Source: Defluviitaleaceae bacterium (lineage in GTDB: Bacteria; Bacillota; Clostridia; Lachnospirales; WQUN01). From it: a stretch of 64,000 nt of DNA. The DNA is taken from assembly GCA_009781725.1 (NCBI GenBank), contig WQVF01000006.1:1-64000 (forward strand). Direction: 5' to 3'. Below, one piece after another: positions 25,323 to 34,400 of the stretch (the stretch's first letter is position 1; each line of letters opens with the position of its first letter). A model generated the notes under the pieces. It was not told the origin of the DNA. It was given only the letters and a program-made list of their open reading frames with translations, and did no database searches. Position numbers and translations under genes: made by a program.

Positions 25323-25355
25323 GCAAAAGCCGCGGATTGACCACGGCTTTTTTGC
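25323..25355. terminator. terminator-like hairpin in a divergent promoter region
   Basis: GCAAAAGCCGCGG pairs with CCACGGCTTTTTTGC around ATTGA. It lies between divergent genes at 25274 and 25413, where no gene needs a terminator. It may attenuate transcription towards the downstream plus-strand gene. Confidence 0.5.
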
Positions 25356-25412
25356 ATAATCCTTAGATTCCTCTCATACATTAATGTAAGTTTATGGGAG
25401 AGAGGATGCACT

Positions 25413-25880
25413 ATGATGGGTGGTACAAGGATTTTTGTACTTAAGTTGAAGGACCTAATAAGAATCGGGATATTTGTACTGTTGGGGCTGGCTCTAATTA
25501 TTTTGCTGTTGGTACTATTGGTGCCGCGAGGCCGGGGAGCCGGGGCAGAACCGGAAGCCGAATATCCTAGCGGGCGATTTATACCGGGTACATATGTATC
25601 TACGATTGTTCTTAATGATGGGCCGGTACAAGTCAGGGTTACGGTATCTGAAAATGAAATCCTGATGATTTACCTAACAGGAATGGACGATGTCCAGCGG
25701 ACATTTTATCCACTGTTTGAGCCCACGATGAGGGATTTAGCGGAGGAAGTGTTGCGGCATCAGTCGGCGTATATTGAGCCCCAGACGGATTATCCTGTAA
25801 CCACGGGGATTTTGCAGGATGCAGTTATCGCGGCACTAAGGCTTGCTTATTCGGATTGCTGTTGTAATACGCTGGAATAA
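25413..25880 (+). CDS. membrane-anchored FMN-binding-domain-like protein
   Basis: This 155-residue protein has one N-terminal membrane anchor (IGIFVLLGLALIILLLVLLV) and a small extracytoplasmic domain. The domain follows the layout of FMN-binding (NosX/RnfG) domains: GTYVSTIVLNDGPVQVRVTVSENEILMIYL, then a helix and YPVTTGILQDAVIAALRLA where FMN-bind proteins have S-G-A-T-x-T-S. The flavin-attachment Thr context is altered, so flavin binding is doubtful. It ends in a Cys-rich S-D-C-C-C-N tail. The ribosome site is GAGAGAGG. Function unknown. Confidence 0.6.
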   Translation: MMGGTRIFVLKLKDLIRIGIFVLLGLALIILLLVLLVPRGRGAGAEPEAEYPSGRFIPGTYVSTIVLNDGPVQVRVTVSENEILMIYLTGMDDVQRTFYPLFEPTMRDLAEEVLRHQSAYIEPQTDYPVTTGILQDAVIAALRLAYSDCCCNTLE

Positions 25881-25922
25881 TAAACACGCGGCTACGCCGC
25901 CTTGATTCTTTGCATAAATAAC

Positions 25923-25962
25923 CGCGAAAGACGCGAAATGATTTTCCCGTCTTTCGCGCTTT
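25923..25962. terminator. terminator between convergent genes
   Basis: CGCGAAAGACG (25923-25933) pairs perfectly with CGTCTTTCGCG (25948-25958), followed by CTTTT. It separates convergent genes and may serve both. Confidence 0.8.
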
Positions 25963-25974
25963 TAGCGGTAAAAT

Positions 25975-26142
25975 CTACTTGAATAGCTCCGAAAGCAGCG
26001 GCGTAATTTTCTTTTCAATCTGGCGGTCTATTTCTGTCAGCGTTTCGCTTACTTGTGTGGAGATGAGTGAGCTTTGTTTACGCCTTGGGCGGTATATTAG
26101 CTGACGGATTTTATTACGTATGCGTATACGATATTGATACAT
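25975..26142 (-). CDS. 55-residue basic hypothetical protein
   Basis: A short ORF starting ATG at 26142. The first 22 residues are strongly basic (MYQYRIRIRNKIRQLIYRPR), the rest is an amphipathic helix-like segment (VSETLTEIDRQIEKKITPLL). The upstream GTAGGGGG is a weak but correctly placed ribosome site. It ends just before a shared bidirectional terminator. No family is recognised. It could be a small nucleic-acid- or membrane-associated protein; being a chance ORF is not excluded. Confidence 0.5.
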   Translation of the reverse strand: MYQYRIRIRNKIRQLIYRPRRKQSSLISTQVSETLTEIDRQIEKKITPLLSELFK

Positions 26143-26151
26143 TGTCGCCCC

Positions 26152-26229
26152 CTACTAGAAAATTTATTTCTGCGATGCTTCTACGCAGAAATAAATTTTC
26201 GGTTTTTGCCATAGGCAAAAAAGTTTCAT
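26152..26229. repeat. palindromic repeat family C, copy 1 (78 bp)
   Basis: CTACTAG is followed by a hairpin AAAATTTATTTCTGCG/CGCAGAAATAAATTTT and then TTTTTGCC-ATA-GGCAAAAA. Copy 2 is at 28305-28382 and is near-identical, including the loop GATGCTTCTA. The second hairpin could act as a terminator. Confidence 0.85.
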
Positions 26230-26238
26230 TTATATCAG

Positions 26239-26889
26239 TTATTCTATGATATGCCTCGGGGACGGCGATGCTTCCAATCTATAAATTGGGAAGCCTTTCC
26301 CAGAGAATTTTTCTTCATATTCCGTCATGATATTATCCTCCATGCCACTGGCGTGGAGGTCTAGTGATACGTCTTTAATCAGCCAATAATTTGCGCTGAA
26401 GCTTTCTATTGAAAATTCGAATAGTGGGCGATTATCGGTTTTGAAATGAAGCTCAGGGATTTTCAAGGTTTCATACATAGTCAGATATTTTTCATGGGTC
26501 AGGCGTCGCTTGGCCCGTTTTTTTTTGCCGGGCCATGGGTCGCAGAAATTAATGTATAGTCGTTGGATATCCCCAGGCTTGAAATAATCCAACAGCACAT
26601 CGGCGTCTAGCAATAAAAAAGCCAGGGCATTGGCCCCAATCGCTTCAGCTTGCCTTGCGGCGGCGGCTAAAATCACAGGCTCACGCTCCATGGCAATATA
26701 ATTAATATCCGGATTGCGGCGGGAGGACTCTGCCGCAAAGCGGCCCTTGCCGCAGCCTATTTCCAGGTGTATGGGGTTGGGATTAGTAAAATATTCAGGC
26801 AGATGCATGGCATGGGCCTCTGCATCACGGATTATTCGTGGATTATTGGCCAGCTCTCCCGGGGCCCATTTCTTCTTTCGTGCACGCAT
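26239..26889 (-). CDS. trmB: tRNA (guanine-N7-)-methyltransferase
   Basis: TrmB makes m7G46 in tRNA. The 216-residue protein shows MRARKKKWAPGELANNPRII at the start, HLEIGCGKGRFAAESSRRNPDINYIAMERE for SAM binding, LYINFCDPWPGKKKRAKRRLTH (the family signature D-P-W-P-K-x2-H-x2-R-R region) and FKTDNRPLFEFSIE. The Met at 26889 follows TCGGAGG and aligns with the family start; an upstream in-frame Met is ignored. Confidence 0.96.
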   Translation of the reverse strand: MRARKKKWAPGELANNPRIIRDAEAHAMHLPEYFTNPNPIHLEIGCGKGRFAAESSRRNPDINYIAMEREPVILAAAARQAEAIGANALAFLLLDADVLLDYFKPGDIQRLYINFCDPWPGKKKRAKRRLTHEKYLTMYETLKIPELHFKTDNRPLFEFSIESFSANYWLIKDVSLDLHASGMEDNIMTEYEEKFSGKGFPIYRLEASPSPRHIIE

Positions 26890-26933
26890 ATTTATCCTCC
26901 GATTGGTTTTGTTGTGAGTATAGCATATTCGCA

Positions 26934-26966
26934 CAAAAAAACCCGTATGGCACCATACGGATTTTT
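26934..26966. terminator. terminator downstream of the PE-repeat protein gene
   Basis: AAAAACCCGTATGG pairs with CCATACGGATTTTT around CA. It sits upstream of trmB and 180 bp after the stop of the minus-strand gene at 27149-28288, with two palindromic repeats between. This suggests that the repeats were inserted between the gene and its terminator. Confidence 0.75.
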
Positions 26967-26980
26967 ATGCATATCTACAA

Positions 26981-27086
26981 GCGAACGACATTGAGAAACG
27001 CGATTAAAGTAGGGCTGCCAAAACACGCACTTGGCGTTTTTGGCTGATTTCGCCCAACGCGCAATCACGATTTCGAAAGATGTTCG
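26981..27086. repeat. palindromic repeat family B, copy 1
   Basis: It begins GCGAACGACATTGAGAAACG and ends GATTTCGAAAGATGTTCGC, giving partly inverted ends; GCCAAAA...TTTTTGGC pairs in the centre. Copy 2 is at 35281-35391. The left end, read in reverse, resembles the right end of family A, so A and B are related. Confidence 0.8.
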
Positions 27087-27089
27087 CTA

Positions 27090-27193
27090 TATAGCGAATT
27101 AATTCGAAATCAGTCCAGCCTGTCGCCGAAAAAGCGTTGAGACGTCCGCTATTTTCGGCTCGGTCTGGACTGTTTCTCATTTAATTCGCTATA
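27090..27193. repeat. palindromic repeat family A, copy 2 (104 bp)
   Basis: Same length and ends as copy 1 at 9471: TATAGCGAATTAATTCGAAATC to TTTAATTCGCTATA. The inner arms differ, with TCGCCGAAAAAGCG in place of TGACCGAGCTGAAAATGCG. It abuts family B copy 1. It covers the last 15 codons of the minus-strand gene at 27149. Confidence 0.85.
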
Positions 27194-28288
27194 ACAAACC
27201 GTGGTAAACATTAACCAGTATCCTGCCTCCCCCCAGGTCGGGTATATATCCTTATTACACTTAAATTGTGCAAAGCCAAGCTGCCTTGCCTTTTGCCTTG
27301 AGGCTTGGTCATATACCCCAGGCACCCCGATAATATAACGCTTAGGGCCTTGGTCTGTAGTCAGGCCGAGGATTAGATACTTATGCTCTGTCAAGGCGGC
27401 TTGCACAAAAGGATCGTCGAAAAGCTTAGGTTTGTTGGTAGGGGGAGGGACGGGGTCTGATAGGTCGAATTGTATCCATTTGGCCTTACGGGCTTGCTTT
27501 TCAAAGGGCGACACATGTTCTCTGGCATCAAATAGTGCCTGAACATCAGGCTTTGGCTCGCAAACTTCTTGGCTTTGGCCAGTATCAGTGTGAAGCTTAT
27601 CTACCGCGTCTCGGAACGCATTGGCCATTTCTCCTTGGGGTAGGCTTTTGGCCCAATCCATGGTTAGCTGCTCCTCCGCGAGGGATGGGATTTCTGATTC
27701 TAGTTCAAGCTCTGGCTCCGGTGCATGAACCGGTTCTGGTTCCGGCTCTGGCTCCGGTGTAAGAGCTGGTTCTGGTTCCGGCGCAGGTTCTGGCTCAGGT
27801 TCTGGTTCTGGCTCAGGTTCTGGTTCCGGCTCTGGTGGAACAACTAGCTCAGGTTCAGGGGGCGGAACAGATTTATGCTCTGGCTCTACATATTCAAAGA
27901 AACCATGTCGCCAAGGCACCGGCTCTCCCTTATATCCACAAAGAGGACTTATAATCCCGCTGCTTGCGTTTACAGTTACCGCCACCGCGAGTATATCCGA
28001 CAGTGCAAACTCTCCAAGCACCTCAAGGTCAAGCTCTTTTCGTAGCTCCCCTTTGCCCTTGTCATCTACGGGCAGTTTTCCTACCCTAATCCCTGGGAAG
28101 CCCCTATCATCCTTAAATAACAGATATATTCCATACAAAGTCTGAGGCCGAAGATCCTGTGCCCAAACTGTAAGCTTAAAGCCACTTCCTCGGTTTTCAA
28201 GGATGCTGCGCCCTGCAGACTGACGGTTTTTATAGCCATAACCTGCGACCTCACTAATCATGGGGAAAAAATAGCGTATGTAAGACAT
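27149..28288 (-). CDS. hypothetical protein with Pro-Glu repeat linker; C-terminus from a repeat
   Basis: A 379-residue protein with two folded parts and a linker. Residues 1-130 are beta-rich ([23 protein letters not shown]...). Residues 140-205 are (Pro-Glu)n with Ala/Leu breaks. The C-terminal domain, about 285-360, has [32 protein letters not shown] and a GEAGYWLMF ending, similar to clostridial proteins of unknown function (DUF6128/DUF7922-like). The final residues [13 protein letters not shown] and the stop are encoded by repeat A copy 2. The original end was lost or replaced. No signal peptide. Confidence 0.78.
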   Translation of the reverse strand: MSYIRYFFPMISEVAGYGYKNRQSAGRSILENRGSGFKLTVWAQDLRPQTLYGIYLLFKDDRGFPGIRVGKLPVDDKGKGELRKELDLEVLGEFALSDILAVAVTVNASSGIISPLCGYKGEPVPWRHGFFEYVEPEHKSVPPPEPELVVPPEPEPEPEPEPEPEPEPAPEPEPALTPEPEPEPEPVHAPEPELELESEIPSLAEEQLTMDWAKSLPQGEMANAFRDAVDKLHTDTGQSQEVCEPKPDVQALFDAREHVSPFEKQARKAKWIQFDLSDPVPPPTNKPKLFDDPFVQAALTEHKYLILGLTTDQGPKRYIIGVPGVYDQASRQKARQLGFAQFKCNKDIYPTWGEAGYWLMFTTVCYSELNEKQSRPSRK

Positions 28289-28304
28289 GAGTCAATCACC
28301 TCCA

Positions 28305-28382
28305 CTACTAGTAAAGTTATTTTTGCGATGCTTCTACGCTGAAATAACTTTGCGGTTTTTGCCATAGGCAAAAAAGTTTCAT
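28305..28382. repeat. palindromic repeat family C, copy 2 (78 bp)
   Basis: Near-identical to copy 1 at 26152. The first stem has compensating changes (AAAGTTATTTTTGCG/CGCTGAAATAACTTT), which argues for a conserved RNA or DNA hairpin. Confidence 0.85.
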
Positions 28383-28459
28383 CGCATATAGTCTATGCGC
28401 GTATATGCGGTTATATGGTACAATGCACGAGGAATTTCAAAAGAAAAGGGGAAAGATAT

Positions 28460-29227
28460 ATGTACGAAGCATTTGTAAAGGGGAAGAACCTATCCGAGGC
28501 ATACCACAATGCCCTTATGGAGCTTGATAAAAACGGTGAAGTCACAACCTGCAACGCATACAATCAGCTTCAAAAGGAGCTGGCAATGACCTTTATCGCA
28601 GATGACCCCTTGGCAGAACCCATGGTCAGCCGCCTGATAATCGGCGGATTTTACGAGCTGCAGCAATATATAATGGAAGTACTTGACGGTATCCTGGACT
28701 TTAAAATCGGCGCAAGCGAAAACGCCTGGGAATACACCTACCATGACCGGATAACCAACTACGGCGGGGAGCTAAATCAGCTCCAGTTCGTAATAGATGA
28801 GCTGAAGCGCAGCCCGGATAGCCGCCGAGCGGTCATTGATATCCGGGATAACAAGGTAGACCCATTTAATTCCCATCCTGCCTGTTTACAGCATATGCAA
28901 TTTCTCATCCGGGGAGGCAAACTCCATATGAAGGTGCTGATGCGCTCCAACGACGGAGTAGAAGCCACTTTCATGAATGCCTTCGCCTTTGTAATGATAC
29001 AGAAAAAAGTTGCCGACGCCCTAGACCTGCCCATAGGCACCTATACCCATAGAGCCAACAGCTTCCACTGCTACGAAAAGGATTTTGGCCTGCTGGACCA
29101 ATATATCACCGGAATCAAAACCAAGCCCATAGATGAAATTACCTACGAATACAACGGCTTTTTCCAAGACCTAATGAAAGAAGCTATCCCAAATATCGAA
29201 AAGGCAGTAAAGGTTTTACGAAATTAA
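28460..29227 (+). CDS. thyA: thymidylate synthase, divergent
   Basis: The 255-residue enzyme has the thymidylate synthase motifs in order: [10 protein letters not shown], the nucleophile Cys in [31 protein letters not shown] for the phosphate and pyrimidine contacts, and [15 protein letters not shown]. It makes dTMP from dUMP with methylene-THF. The active-site region is recognisable but shorter than E. coli ThyA, and the family's usual D-x-H-I-Y is N-S-F-H-C-Y, so it may be a ThyA-like pyrimidine methylase with another substrate. The ATG at 28460 follows AAAAGGGGAAAG. It runs directly into lepA. Confidence 0.8.
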   Translation: MYEAFVKGKNLSEAYHNALMELDKNGEVTTCNAYNQLQKELAMTFIADDPLAEPMVSRLIIGGFYELQQYIMEVLDGILDFKIGASENAWEYTYHDRITNYGGELNQLQFVIDELKRSPDSRRAVIDIRDNKVDPFNSHPACLQHMQFLIRGGKLHMKVLMRSNDGVEATFMNAFAFVMIQKKVADALDLPIGTYTHRANSFHCYEKDFGLLDQYITGIKTKPIDEITYEYNGFFQDLMKEAIPNIEKAVKVLRN

Positions 29228-29243
29228 GGAGGCATCAACTAAA

Positions 29244-31052
29244 ATGCACAACATGAACCAAATACGTAACTTCTGCATAATCGCCCATATAGACCACGGC
29301 AAATCCACCCTGGCGGACCGGCTGATAGAGCTGGCCGGTACCCTAACCCAGCGGGAAATGCAAAACCAGGTCCTTGACAATATGGATTTAGAGCGGGAAC
29401 GAGGCATTACCATCAAAGCCCAAAGCGTGCGCCTAGTATACGCCGCCCCAGATGGCCAGGAATATATCTTGAATCTTATAGATACCCCAGGGCATGTGGA
29501 CTTTACCTACGAGGTAAGCCGCTCCCTTGCCGCCTGTGAGGGCGCACTTCTGGTGGTGGACGCCGCCCAGGGCATAGAGGCCCAAACTTTGGCCAATGTA
29601 TACCTGGCACTGGATAACCGATTAGAAATAGTGCCGGTAATCAATAAAATCGATCTGGTAGCCGCCGATCCAGACCGCACCAAGAGCGATATAGAAAATA
29701 TTATCGGACTGGATGCCGCAAATGCCCCGCTTATTTCCGCAAAAAATTCCCTTAACATCCAAGATGTATTTGCTAGTATAGTGGCATCTATTCCGCCCCC
29801 TAAAGGTAATCCGGAAGCCCCCCTCAAGGCTCTGATTTTCGATTCCCTTTACGACCCATACAAAGGGGTAATTGTATTTATCCGGGTGCTAGACGGTTCA
29901 ATAAAAAAAGGCACAAAGGCCCTGTTTATGGCCACAGGCAAGGAATTTGACATAGTGGAAACGGGTTACTTCGGCCCCGGCAAATTTGTCCCAAGTCCAG
30001 AGCTTAGAGCCGGCGAGGTGGGTTATATAACCGCCAGCATAAAAAATGTCCGTGATACCACAATCGGCGACACTGTCACAGAAGTAAGCCGCCAAACGGC
30101 AGAGCCCTTTCCGGGATATAAGCAGGTCAATTCCATGGTGTTCTGCGGTGTTTTCCCCGCAGATGGAGCCAAGTATCAGGACCTTCGGGATTCCTTGGAT
30201 AAACTGCAACTCAATGATGCCGCTTTGCAATTTGAACCGGAAACATCGGTAGCCCTTGGCTTTGGCTTCCGATGTGGATTCCTTGGGCTACTCCACCTGG
30301 AAATTATCCAAGAAAGACTAGAGCGGGAGTATAACCTGGACCTAATCACGACGGCTCCAAGTGTAATATACAAGGTCCACAAAACCGACGGGGAGGTAAT
30401 TAACCTCTCTAATCCATCGGATATGCCAGACCCATCCCGGATAGACTTTATGGAAGAGCCCATAGTCAAAGCCGAAATCATGGTACCGGCTGACTATATC
30501 GGTCCAATAATGGAGCTTTGCCAAGAGCGTCGTGGCATCTATATAGATATGGAATATATGGATGCAACCCGTGCAATACTCCGCTATGAGCTGCCTCTTA
30601 ACGAGATTATCTATGACTTTTTCGATACCCTTAAATCTCGTAGTAAGGGCTATGCATCATTTGACTATGAACTCATCGGCTACAAGCGTTCCGACCTGGT
30701 AAAACTGGATATATTGGTTCATCACGAGCCCGTAGATGCTCTATCCTTTATTGTATATGCCAAAACCGCCGCTGAGCGGGGTCGCCGCATGGCAGAAAAG
30801 CTGAAAAAAGAAATCCCGAGACATCAATTTGAGGTGCCAATACAAGCGGCAATTGGCAGCAAGGTAGTTGCTCGTGAGACAATAGGAGCACTCAGAAAAG
30901 ATGTAACCGCCAAGTGTTATGGCGGGGACATTACCCGTAAGAAAAAACTTTTAGAGAAGCAAAAAGAAGGTAAGAAGCGAATGCGCTCAATTGGGGTAGT
31001 AGAAGTACCCCAGCAGGCGTTTATGAATGTACTGAAGCTGGATGAAGACTAA
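29244..31052 (+). CDS. lepA: elongation factor 4 (LepA)
   Basis: LepA is a translational GTPase that back-translocates stalled ribosomes. The 602-residue protein has the P-loop AHIDHGKST, switch motif [18 protein letters not shown] and NKIDL, then the LepA-specific C-terminal domain ending [29 protein letters not shown], a family hallmark. An AAGGAGG site lies upstream of tandem ATGs (29244 and 29253); either could start it. It is followed by hemW, the common Firmicute order. Confidence 0.98.
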   Translation: MHNMNQIRNFCIIAHIDHGKSTLADRLIELAGTLTQREMQNQVLDNMDLERERGITIKAQSVRLVYAAPDGQEYILNLIDTPGHVDFTYEVSRSLAACEGALLVVDAAQGIEAQTLANVYLALDNRLEIVPVINKIDLVAADPDRTKSDIENIIGLDAANAPLISAKNSLNIQDVFASIVASIPPPKGNPEAPLKALIFDSLYDPYKGVIVFIRVLDGSIKKGTKALFMATGKEFDIVETGYFGPGKFVPSPELRAGEVGYITASIKNVRDTTIGDTVTEVSRQTAEPFPGYKQVNSMVFCGVFPADGAKYQDLRDSLDKLQLNDAALQFEPETSVALGFGFRCGFLGLLHLEIIQERLEREYNLDLITTAPSVIYKVHKTDGEVINLSNPSDMPDPSRIDFMEEPIVKAEIMVPADYIGPIMELCQERRGIYIDMEYMDATRAILRYELPLNEIIYDFFDTLKSRSKGYASFDYELIGYKRSDLVKLDILVHHEPVDALSFIVYAKTAAERGRRMAEKLKKEIPRHQFEVPIQAAIGSKVVARETIGALRKDVTAKCYGGDITRKKKLLEKQKEGKKRMRSIGVVEVPQQAFMNVLKLDED

Positions 31053-31110
31053 ACCCAGAAACCACGGTTCTCCGCACGAAGCGCGAGGAACCGAAATTTC
31101 TGGTTTTGGG
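31053..31110 (+). repeat. hairpin between lepA and hemW
   Basis: CAGAAA-CCA-CGGTTC pairs with GAACCG-AAA-TTTCTG around an 18-base loop rich in CG. It starts at the lepA stop and ends just before the hemW start Met. No T run follows, so it is not an ordinary terminator. It might slow ribosomes or be a processed mRNA element. Confidence 0.55.
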
Positions 31111-32196
31111 ATGGGGCTTTATATCCACATCCCTTTTTGTGTGTCAAAATGCAGTTACTGCGATTTTTTATCCTTTGAAGGGGCAAAATGCCAGCAGCAA
31201 TATGTTGATGCATTGCTTGCAGAAATGAACACCGCCCATGAAATCGACACAGTATATATAGGGGGAGGCACGCCGACAGCACTGCCTACCCCTTTATTAT
31301 GTAAAGTTCTGAAAAAAATCCAAACATTCAACATTATCAGGGACATAGAAGTCACCGTAGAAATGAACCCAATCACAAACGCTCATTCACTACTGCCGGA
31401 ACTAAAGGCTCATGGTGTAAACCGGCTGAGCATAGGCCTGCAAGCTTGGCAGGATGATTTACTTGCAAAAGTAAAACGAGCCCACACCTCAAGGGATTTT
31501 ACGGAAACCATACAAGCCGCTCATGCAGCCGGTATTGATAATATCAATGTAGACCTGATGTTCGGTCTACCTGGCCAGACCATGGAAGATTGGCTGGAAA
31601 GCATAGCTCAAGTAATATCCCATGCCCCTCAGCATATATCAGCCTACAGCCTAACCCCCGCAGAAAATACCCATCTGTGGAATACATTGAAATCAGGGGA
31701 AATCATTATCCCTGATGATGAGACTGACCGGGCTATGTACCACGAGGTCATTCGTCAGTTGGCTGCGTCTGGATACCGCCATTACGAGCTATCCAATTTT
31801 GCAAAACCCGGCTTTGAGGGCCGCCACAATGCCAACTGTTGGACAAGAAGGCCGTACCTTGGCTTTGGATTGGGGGCTCATTCATTTGATGGGTCTGTCC
31901 GGTGGCATAATACAGAGGATATGAAGCTATATCTTGAAGGAAGTATCCAAGAGGGGTTCCAACATCTATCAACTCAAGACGCAATGTCGGAATTCATGTT
32001 CCTGGGACTGCGCATGACCGATGGCATAAACCCCCATGATTTCCAATCACAATTTGGTACAAACCTATCCGACTGCTACGGCTCAATTATCAATGAATTA
32101 ATCGTAAAGGGCCTATTGGAGTACAAGGACGGCAAACTTGCTTTGACCTCTCTCGGCCTGGACCTAGCCAATCAGGTTTTCGAATCCTTCATATGA
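31111..32196 (+). CDS. hemW: radical SAM heme chaperone HemW
   Basis: HemW binds haem and is related to HemN. The cluster motif is C-V-S-K-C-S-Y-C-D-F after MGLYIHIPF, as in the family, and the core has IGGGTPTALP, LSIGLQAWQDD and LMFGLPGQT. The 361-residue length from the Met at 31111 matches the family; the frame stays open back to an ATG at 31042 overlapping lepA, but the extra residues are encoded by a hairpin and look unconserved. Neither start has a strong ribosome site, so the start is uncertain. Its 3' end overlaps the convergent gene by 25 bp. Confidence 0.9.
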   Translation: MGLYIHIPFCVSKCSYCDFLSFEGAKCQQQYVDALLAEMNTAHEIDTVYIGGGTPTALPTPLLCKVLKKIQTFNIIRDIEVTVEMNPITNAHSLLPELKAHGVNRLSIGLQAWQDDLLAKVKRAHTSRDFTETIQAAHAAGIDNINVDLMFGLPGQTMEDWLESIAQVISHAPQHISAYSLTPAENTHLWNTLKSGEIIIPDDETDRAMYHEVIRQLAASGYRHYELSNFAKPGFEGRHNANCWTRRPYLGFGLGAHSFDGSVRWHNTEDMKLYLEGSIQEGFQHLSTQDAMSEFMFLGLRMTDGINPHDFQSQFGTNLSDCYGSIINELIVKGLLEYKDGKLALTSLGLDLANQVFESFI

Positions 32197-32804
32197 ATAT
32201 TAAGCTTCCCCGCGGTATCTACATATCCAAGTAAAATATCCTTGTAATCTACAACACCTTGGCTTGCCAGCCAGAGCTTGTTTAGGTTTATCGCAGCAAG
32301 ATTTTCTTCGATTATTTCCCCATCTATTATTACATTGGTGCAAAGTCCTTGTGATTTGGGTAGCACGCTTAGTCTGCCACTGGTCTCTAATATGGCAAAC
32401 TCAATCTCACCTATATCAAAAATATCCTTTTGTCGGCATTCCTCCAACAAGTCATTGATTGTCAACTTTGCATTTCTTAGGTTGGATTCAACGATTTTTC
32501 CATTTTTGATAAGGAAAATCGGAGTACCATCCAATATTTTTCTTCCCCGCAAACTCTTCACGCTTATAAACGAAAAGATAAGAGAAAACAGGGTAAAGAC
32601 CACAAGTGCCGTGAGCCCTTCTGCCAAATGAATAGACCGTACCACAGCATATTCCGATGCTATAGATCCAATAGAGATCCCTACTACATAGTCAAAAAAA
32701 TTGAGCTGCGCCATTTGCTTTTTGCCCATAATTCGGGTAAGAGCAAATAATGCGATTATTGCTATGGCTGAAGCAATGGCAGTTTGATATATTTTTATGA
32801 ACAT
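32172..32804 (-). CDS. YetF/DUF421 membrane protein
   Basis: A 210-residue protein with three N-terminal membrane spans (YQTAIASAIAIIALFALTRI; FFDYVVGISIGSIASEYA; LTALVVFTLFSLIFSF) and a DUF421/YetF-type soluble domain (LDGTPIFLIKNGKIVESNLRNAKLTINDLLEECRQKDIFDIGEIEFAILETSGRLSVLPKS). YetF-like proteins are linked to spore germination or membrane stress; no activity is known. The Met at 32804 is chosen because the longer frame overlaps the glmM start region on the other strand; the ribosome site is weak. Confidence 0.85.
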   Translation of the reverse strand: MFIKIYQTAIASAIAIIALFALTRIMGKKQMAQLNFFDYVVGISIGSIASEYAVVRSIHLAEGLTALVVFTLFSLIFSFISVKSLRGRKILDGTPIFLIKNGKIVESNLRNAKLTINDLLEECRQKDIFDIGEIEFAILETSGRLSVLPKSQGLCTNVIIDGEIIEENLAAINLNKLWLASQGVVDYKDILLGYVDTAGKLNIHMKDSKT

Positions 32805-32877
32805 GATGTGCAGTATTCCCCATATGATAAAATATATAAATATTGATAATAATACTCGTAACAGAATGGAGGCAAGT

Positions 32878-34224
32878 ATGGGAAAATATTTCGGAACCGA
32901 TGGCGTACGTGGTGTTGCCAATAGTGAGCTTACACCTGAGCTAGCTATGAAACTAGGTAAAGCCGGTGCATATGTACTTACGAAAACATCAAGCACTCCA
33001 AAGATATTGGTAGCAGTAGATTCCCGCCGCTCTGGCGATATGCTGGCAGCGGCCCTATCTGCGGGGCTGTGCTCTGTTGGCACAAATGTATGCCTAGCAG
33101 GGATTGTGCCCACCCCAGCAGTGGCCTACCTGGTGCGGCATTATGGGTTTGATGCCGGGGTAATGATATCAGCGTCTCATAACCCTATGGCGGACAATGG
33201 AATAAAGTTTTTCAACCATTTAGGATTCAAACTTCCCGATGCATTGGAAAATGAAATCGAAAGCTGTATGGAAAACCAAGCAAAGCCGCCCTGCCCGATA
33301 GGACAGGATGTAGGCATCACTCTGCCCTGCCCCACCGCCGAGAAGGATTACCTGACCTACCTACTATCCACAGTAGAAGGGCTTAATCTTAAAGGCATGA
33401 AAATAGCCCTAGATTGCGCCAATGGTGCAACAAGTTATATCGCTCCAAAGGTATTTTCGGCTCTTGGGGCAGATGTACACAATCTTTCTAATACCCCAAA
33501 TGGAATAAACATAAACGAAAACTGCGGCTCAACCCATATGGAAGCCTTGGCTCAATACGTAAAAGACAACGCCCTAGAAATAGGCATTGCTTTCGACGGT
33601 GACGGCGATAGGATGCTGGCAGTAGATGGTAATGGCATTTCGGTACAGGGAGACGAAATCCTAGCTATAATCGGCACAGACCTAAAAGAACGTGGCCTTC
33701 TCACCAAGAACACCATCGTTGCTACAACCATGAGCAACCAGGGCCTGGAGGTAATGTGCAAGCAACATGGCATCATCCTACATCGCGCAGATGTAGGTGA
33801 CAGATATGTACTTGAAAAGATGCTGGACAATGACTTATCCCTAGGGGGTGAGCAATCCGGACATGTAATTTTCCGGGACTACAGCACCACCGGCGACGGG
33901 ATATTAACCGCCCTTAAGCTGGTGGAGGTAATATCAAATAAAGGCAAGCCTCTGGAAGAGCTTAAAACGGTAATGGAAAACTTCCCACAAGTGCTGGTGA
34001 ATGTAATCATCTCCAATGATAAAAAACGCCAGTGGTGCGACAACCCCATAATTATGAGCCATTATAATGAACTCCAAGGAAGGCTAGCAGGGGAAGGCCG
34101 GATACTAGTACGGCCTTCCGGGACAGAGCCTTTGGTACGGGTTATGATTGAGGGCCGGGATGATGGTGAGATACAGGTAATGGCAGATAGTTTAGCAGCG
34201 ACTATTCGGGACACATTGGTATAA
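32878..34224 (+). CDS. glmM: phosphoglucosamine mutase
   Basis: GlmM converts glucosamine-6-P to glucosamine-1-P for UDP-GlcNAc synthesis. The 448-residue enzyme has GKYFGTDGVRGVAN at the start, the phosphoserine loop ISASHNPMADNGIKFF, the metal loop FDGDGDR, GEQSGH and the C-terminal phosphate loop RPSGTEPLVRVMIEG. The start follows TGGAGGC; the longer upstream frame is ignored. A terminator follows at 34257. Confidence 0.97.
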   Translation: MGKYFGTDGVRGVANSELTPELAMKLGKAGAYVLTKTSSTPKILVAVDSRRSGDMLAAALSAGLCSVGTNVCLAGIVPTPAVAYLVRHYGFDAGVMISASHNPMADNGIKFFNHLGFKLPDALENEIESCMENQAKPPCPIGQDVGITLPCPTAEKDYLTYLLSTVEGLNLKGMKIALDCANGATSYIAPKVFSALGADVHNLSNTPNGININENCGSTHMEALAQYVKDNALEIGIAFDGDGDRMLAVDGNGISVQGDEILAIIGTDLKERGLLTKNTIVATTMSNQGLEVMCKQHGIILHRADVGDRYVLEKMLDNDLSLGGEQSGHVIFRDYSTTGDGILTALKLVEVISNKGKPLEELKTVMENFPQVLVNVIISNDKKRQWCDNPIIMSHYNELQGRLAGEGRILVRPSGTEPLVRVMIEGRDDGEIQVMADSLAATIRDTLV

Positions 34225-34256
34225 GTATAATGAATTAATTCACTATAATAAAAGCA

Positions 34257-34293
34257 AACAACCTCGGTGATTACAAAGCCTGAGGTTGTTTTT
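34257..34293 (+). terminator. terminator after glmM
   Basis: AACAACCTC pairs with GAGGTTGTT and is followed by TTT. A partial family-A-like end (AATGAATTAATTCACTATA) lies just upstream near 34229. Confidence 0.75.
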
Positions 34294-34400
34294 CTGTGCA
34301 TATTCAACTTAACGTTGTTTTTTTCAAAAAAACCTACATTGATACAACCTGATTATTGCGATACTCTATTTATACAACCCATGAGAGAGGGAGACACAAC

